From Bacteroidales bacterium (GTDB lineage: Bacteria > Bacteroidota > Bacteroidia > Bacteroidales > Muribaculaceae): 5,341 nucleotides of DNA. Positions 4,521-5,341 of this stretch are shown here, one piece after another (position 1 is the first letter of the stretch; each line of letters opens with the position of its first letter). The notes beneath the pieces are model-generated. The model made no database searches and was not told the DNA's origin. It saw only the letters and a list, made by a program, of their open reading frames with translations. The translations under genes and the position numbers were made by a program. Where the stretch lies: assembly GCA_019420545.1 (NCBI GenBank), contig JAHZGZ010000318.1, positions 1 through 5,341 of the forward strand. The letters run 5' to 3'.

Positions 4521-5341
4521 TCAGATACGTACCGTGCGGTCGAGCAACGCCGCATCAAGCAGAGTCATCGCAGCCATTGCCTCCACAACAGGTACGGCAC
4601 GCGGAAGCACACACGGATCGTGGCGTCCGCGCGCATGGAGGGTGGCGTCCACGCCGCTGTCATCGACCGTCGGCACCTCGCGAAGCAGTGTGGCCACAGG
4701 CTTGAAAGCCACGCGCATCACTATATCCTCGCCGTTGGAGATACCACCCTGTATACCTCCCGAATGGTTGGTAAGGAAACGGGGACTCTCTACGGCGCCC
4801 CGGCTCTCCATCACGTCGATCATCTCCGATCCGCGACGGCAACAACCCTCAAAGCCCATGCCATACTCAAAGCCTTTGGCGGCATTGATGCTCAGCATGG
4901 CCGATCCGAGCATGGCGTGAAGCTTGCCAAACACCGGCTCGCCCAGTCCGGCAGGAACGCCGCGTACCACTGCGGTAACCGTACCACCTATAGTATCGCC
5001 CGCACCCTTCACCTCCAGAATAAGTCGATGCATCTCAGCGGCGGCAACATGATCGGGACAGCGCACATCGTTGGCATCAGTCATCGCCGCGTCATACCAC
5101 AGTCCGTCGCCATTCATACGTATGTGGCCCACACGCGAGGTATAAGCCGAAACGCTTATCCCCGGATAAAGCACACGCAAAGCCTGCATCGCCACGGCGC
5201 CGCCTACCACACGTGCGATAGTCTCGCGCGCTGATGAGCGTCCCCCGCCGCGGTGGTCGCGCACGCCATATTTACACGTATAAGTATAGTCGGCATGCGA
5301 CGGACGGAACACATGGCGCATATTCTCGTAGTCATGCGTAT
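4521..5341 (-). CDS. aroC: Chorismate synthase, 5' end beyond the window
   Basis: The gene is cut by the right edge. The visible part encodes 272 residues, and comparison with the roughly 360-residue E. coli enzyme suggests about 90 N-terminal residues are missing. The enzyme converts 5-enolpyruvylshikimate-3-phosphate to chorismate using reduced FMN, the last step of the shikimate pathway for aromatic amino acids, folate and quinones. Diagnostic motifs are intact: FRPSHADYTY with the invariant His, KYGVRDHRGGGRSSARET, GVPAGLGEPVFGKL, SINAAKGFEYGMGF, NHSGGIQGGISNGEDI, and GRHDPCVLPRAVPV with the invariant Asp. An internal ATG (5321) is not the start, because conserved residues (THDYEN) continue in frame up to the window edge. 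The C-terminus ends shortly after the last conserved helix (LLDRTVRI), somewhat earlier than in E. coli. It appears to be the first visible gene of a four-gene minus-strand operon. Confidence 0.97.
   Translation of the reverse strand, partial: THDYENMRHVFRPSHADYTYTCKYGVRDHRGGGRSSARETIARVVGGAVAMQALRVLYPGISVSAYTSRVGHIRMNGDGLWYDAAMTDANDVRCPDHVAAAEMHRLILEVKGAGDTIGGTVTAVVRGVPAGLGEPVFGKLHAMLGSAMLSINAAKGFEYGMGFEGCCRRGSEMIDVMESRGAVESPRFLTNHSGGIQGGISNGEDIVMRVAFKPVATLLREVPTVDDSGVDATLHARGRHDPCVLPRAVPVVEAMAAMTLLDAALLDRTVRI

Overview
The window looks like an ordinary chromosomal segment of a Bacteroidales bacterium, possibly Muribaculaceae. That assignment is an inference from four things: a lipoprotein-type TlpA thioredoxin with an N-terminal DUF4369-like region, near-absent Shine-Dalgarno sequences with A/T-rich start contexts, a TAnnTTTG-type promoter element, and the mix of housekeeping genes. 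I see no transposase, phage gene, CRISPR array, toxin-antitoxin pair or recognisable defence system.

Layout. Positions 1-406 contain no convincing gene and are AT-rich, except for a GC-richer island (52 of 100 bases G/C at 111-210, against 23 of 90 at 211-300). That island can fold into a closed multi-branch structure and lies downstream of a plausible promoter. Three abutting palindromes at 252-300 lie further downstream, next to a weaker second promoter candidate. A plus-strand group follows: a small, very acidic protein of unknown function (407-730), a periplasmic OmpA-C-domain protein starting 5 bases later (736-1482), and a TlpA-type thiol-disulfide oxidoreductase (1530-2585). All three could share a transcript; the last two are predicted to be exported and act at the cell envelope.

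A minus-strand group converges on it. Read in its own direction it runs: chorismate synthase aroC (cut by the right edge), a TIGR01212/YhcC-family radical SAM protein, a zinc-ribbon Nudix hydrolase resembling NudC, and a small VanZ-like membrane protein. Spacings are 20 bp, 49 bp and a 7-bp overlap, consistent with one operon, although the functions are not obviously linked.

The two groups meet tail to tail, with the last 35 bases of the thioredoxin gene overlapping the end of the VanZ-like gene. The best intrinsic terminator for the plus-strand group (2754-2794) lies inside the VanZ-like coding sequence. The most interesting points are the possible structured RNA at 101-194, the palindrome cluster at 252-300, the embedded terminator and the degenerate NudC motif in the Nudix enzyme.
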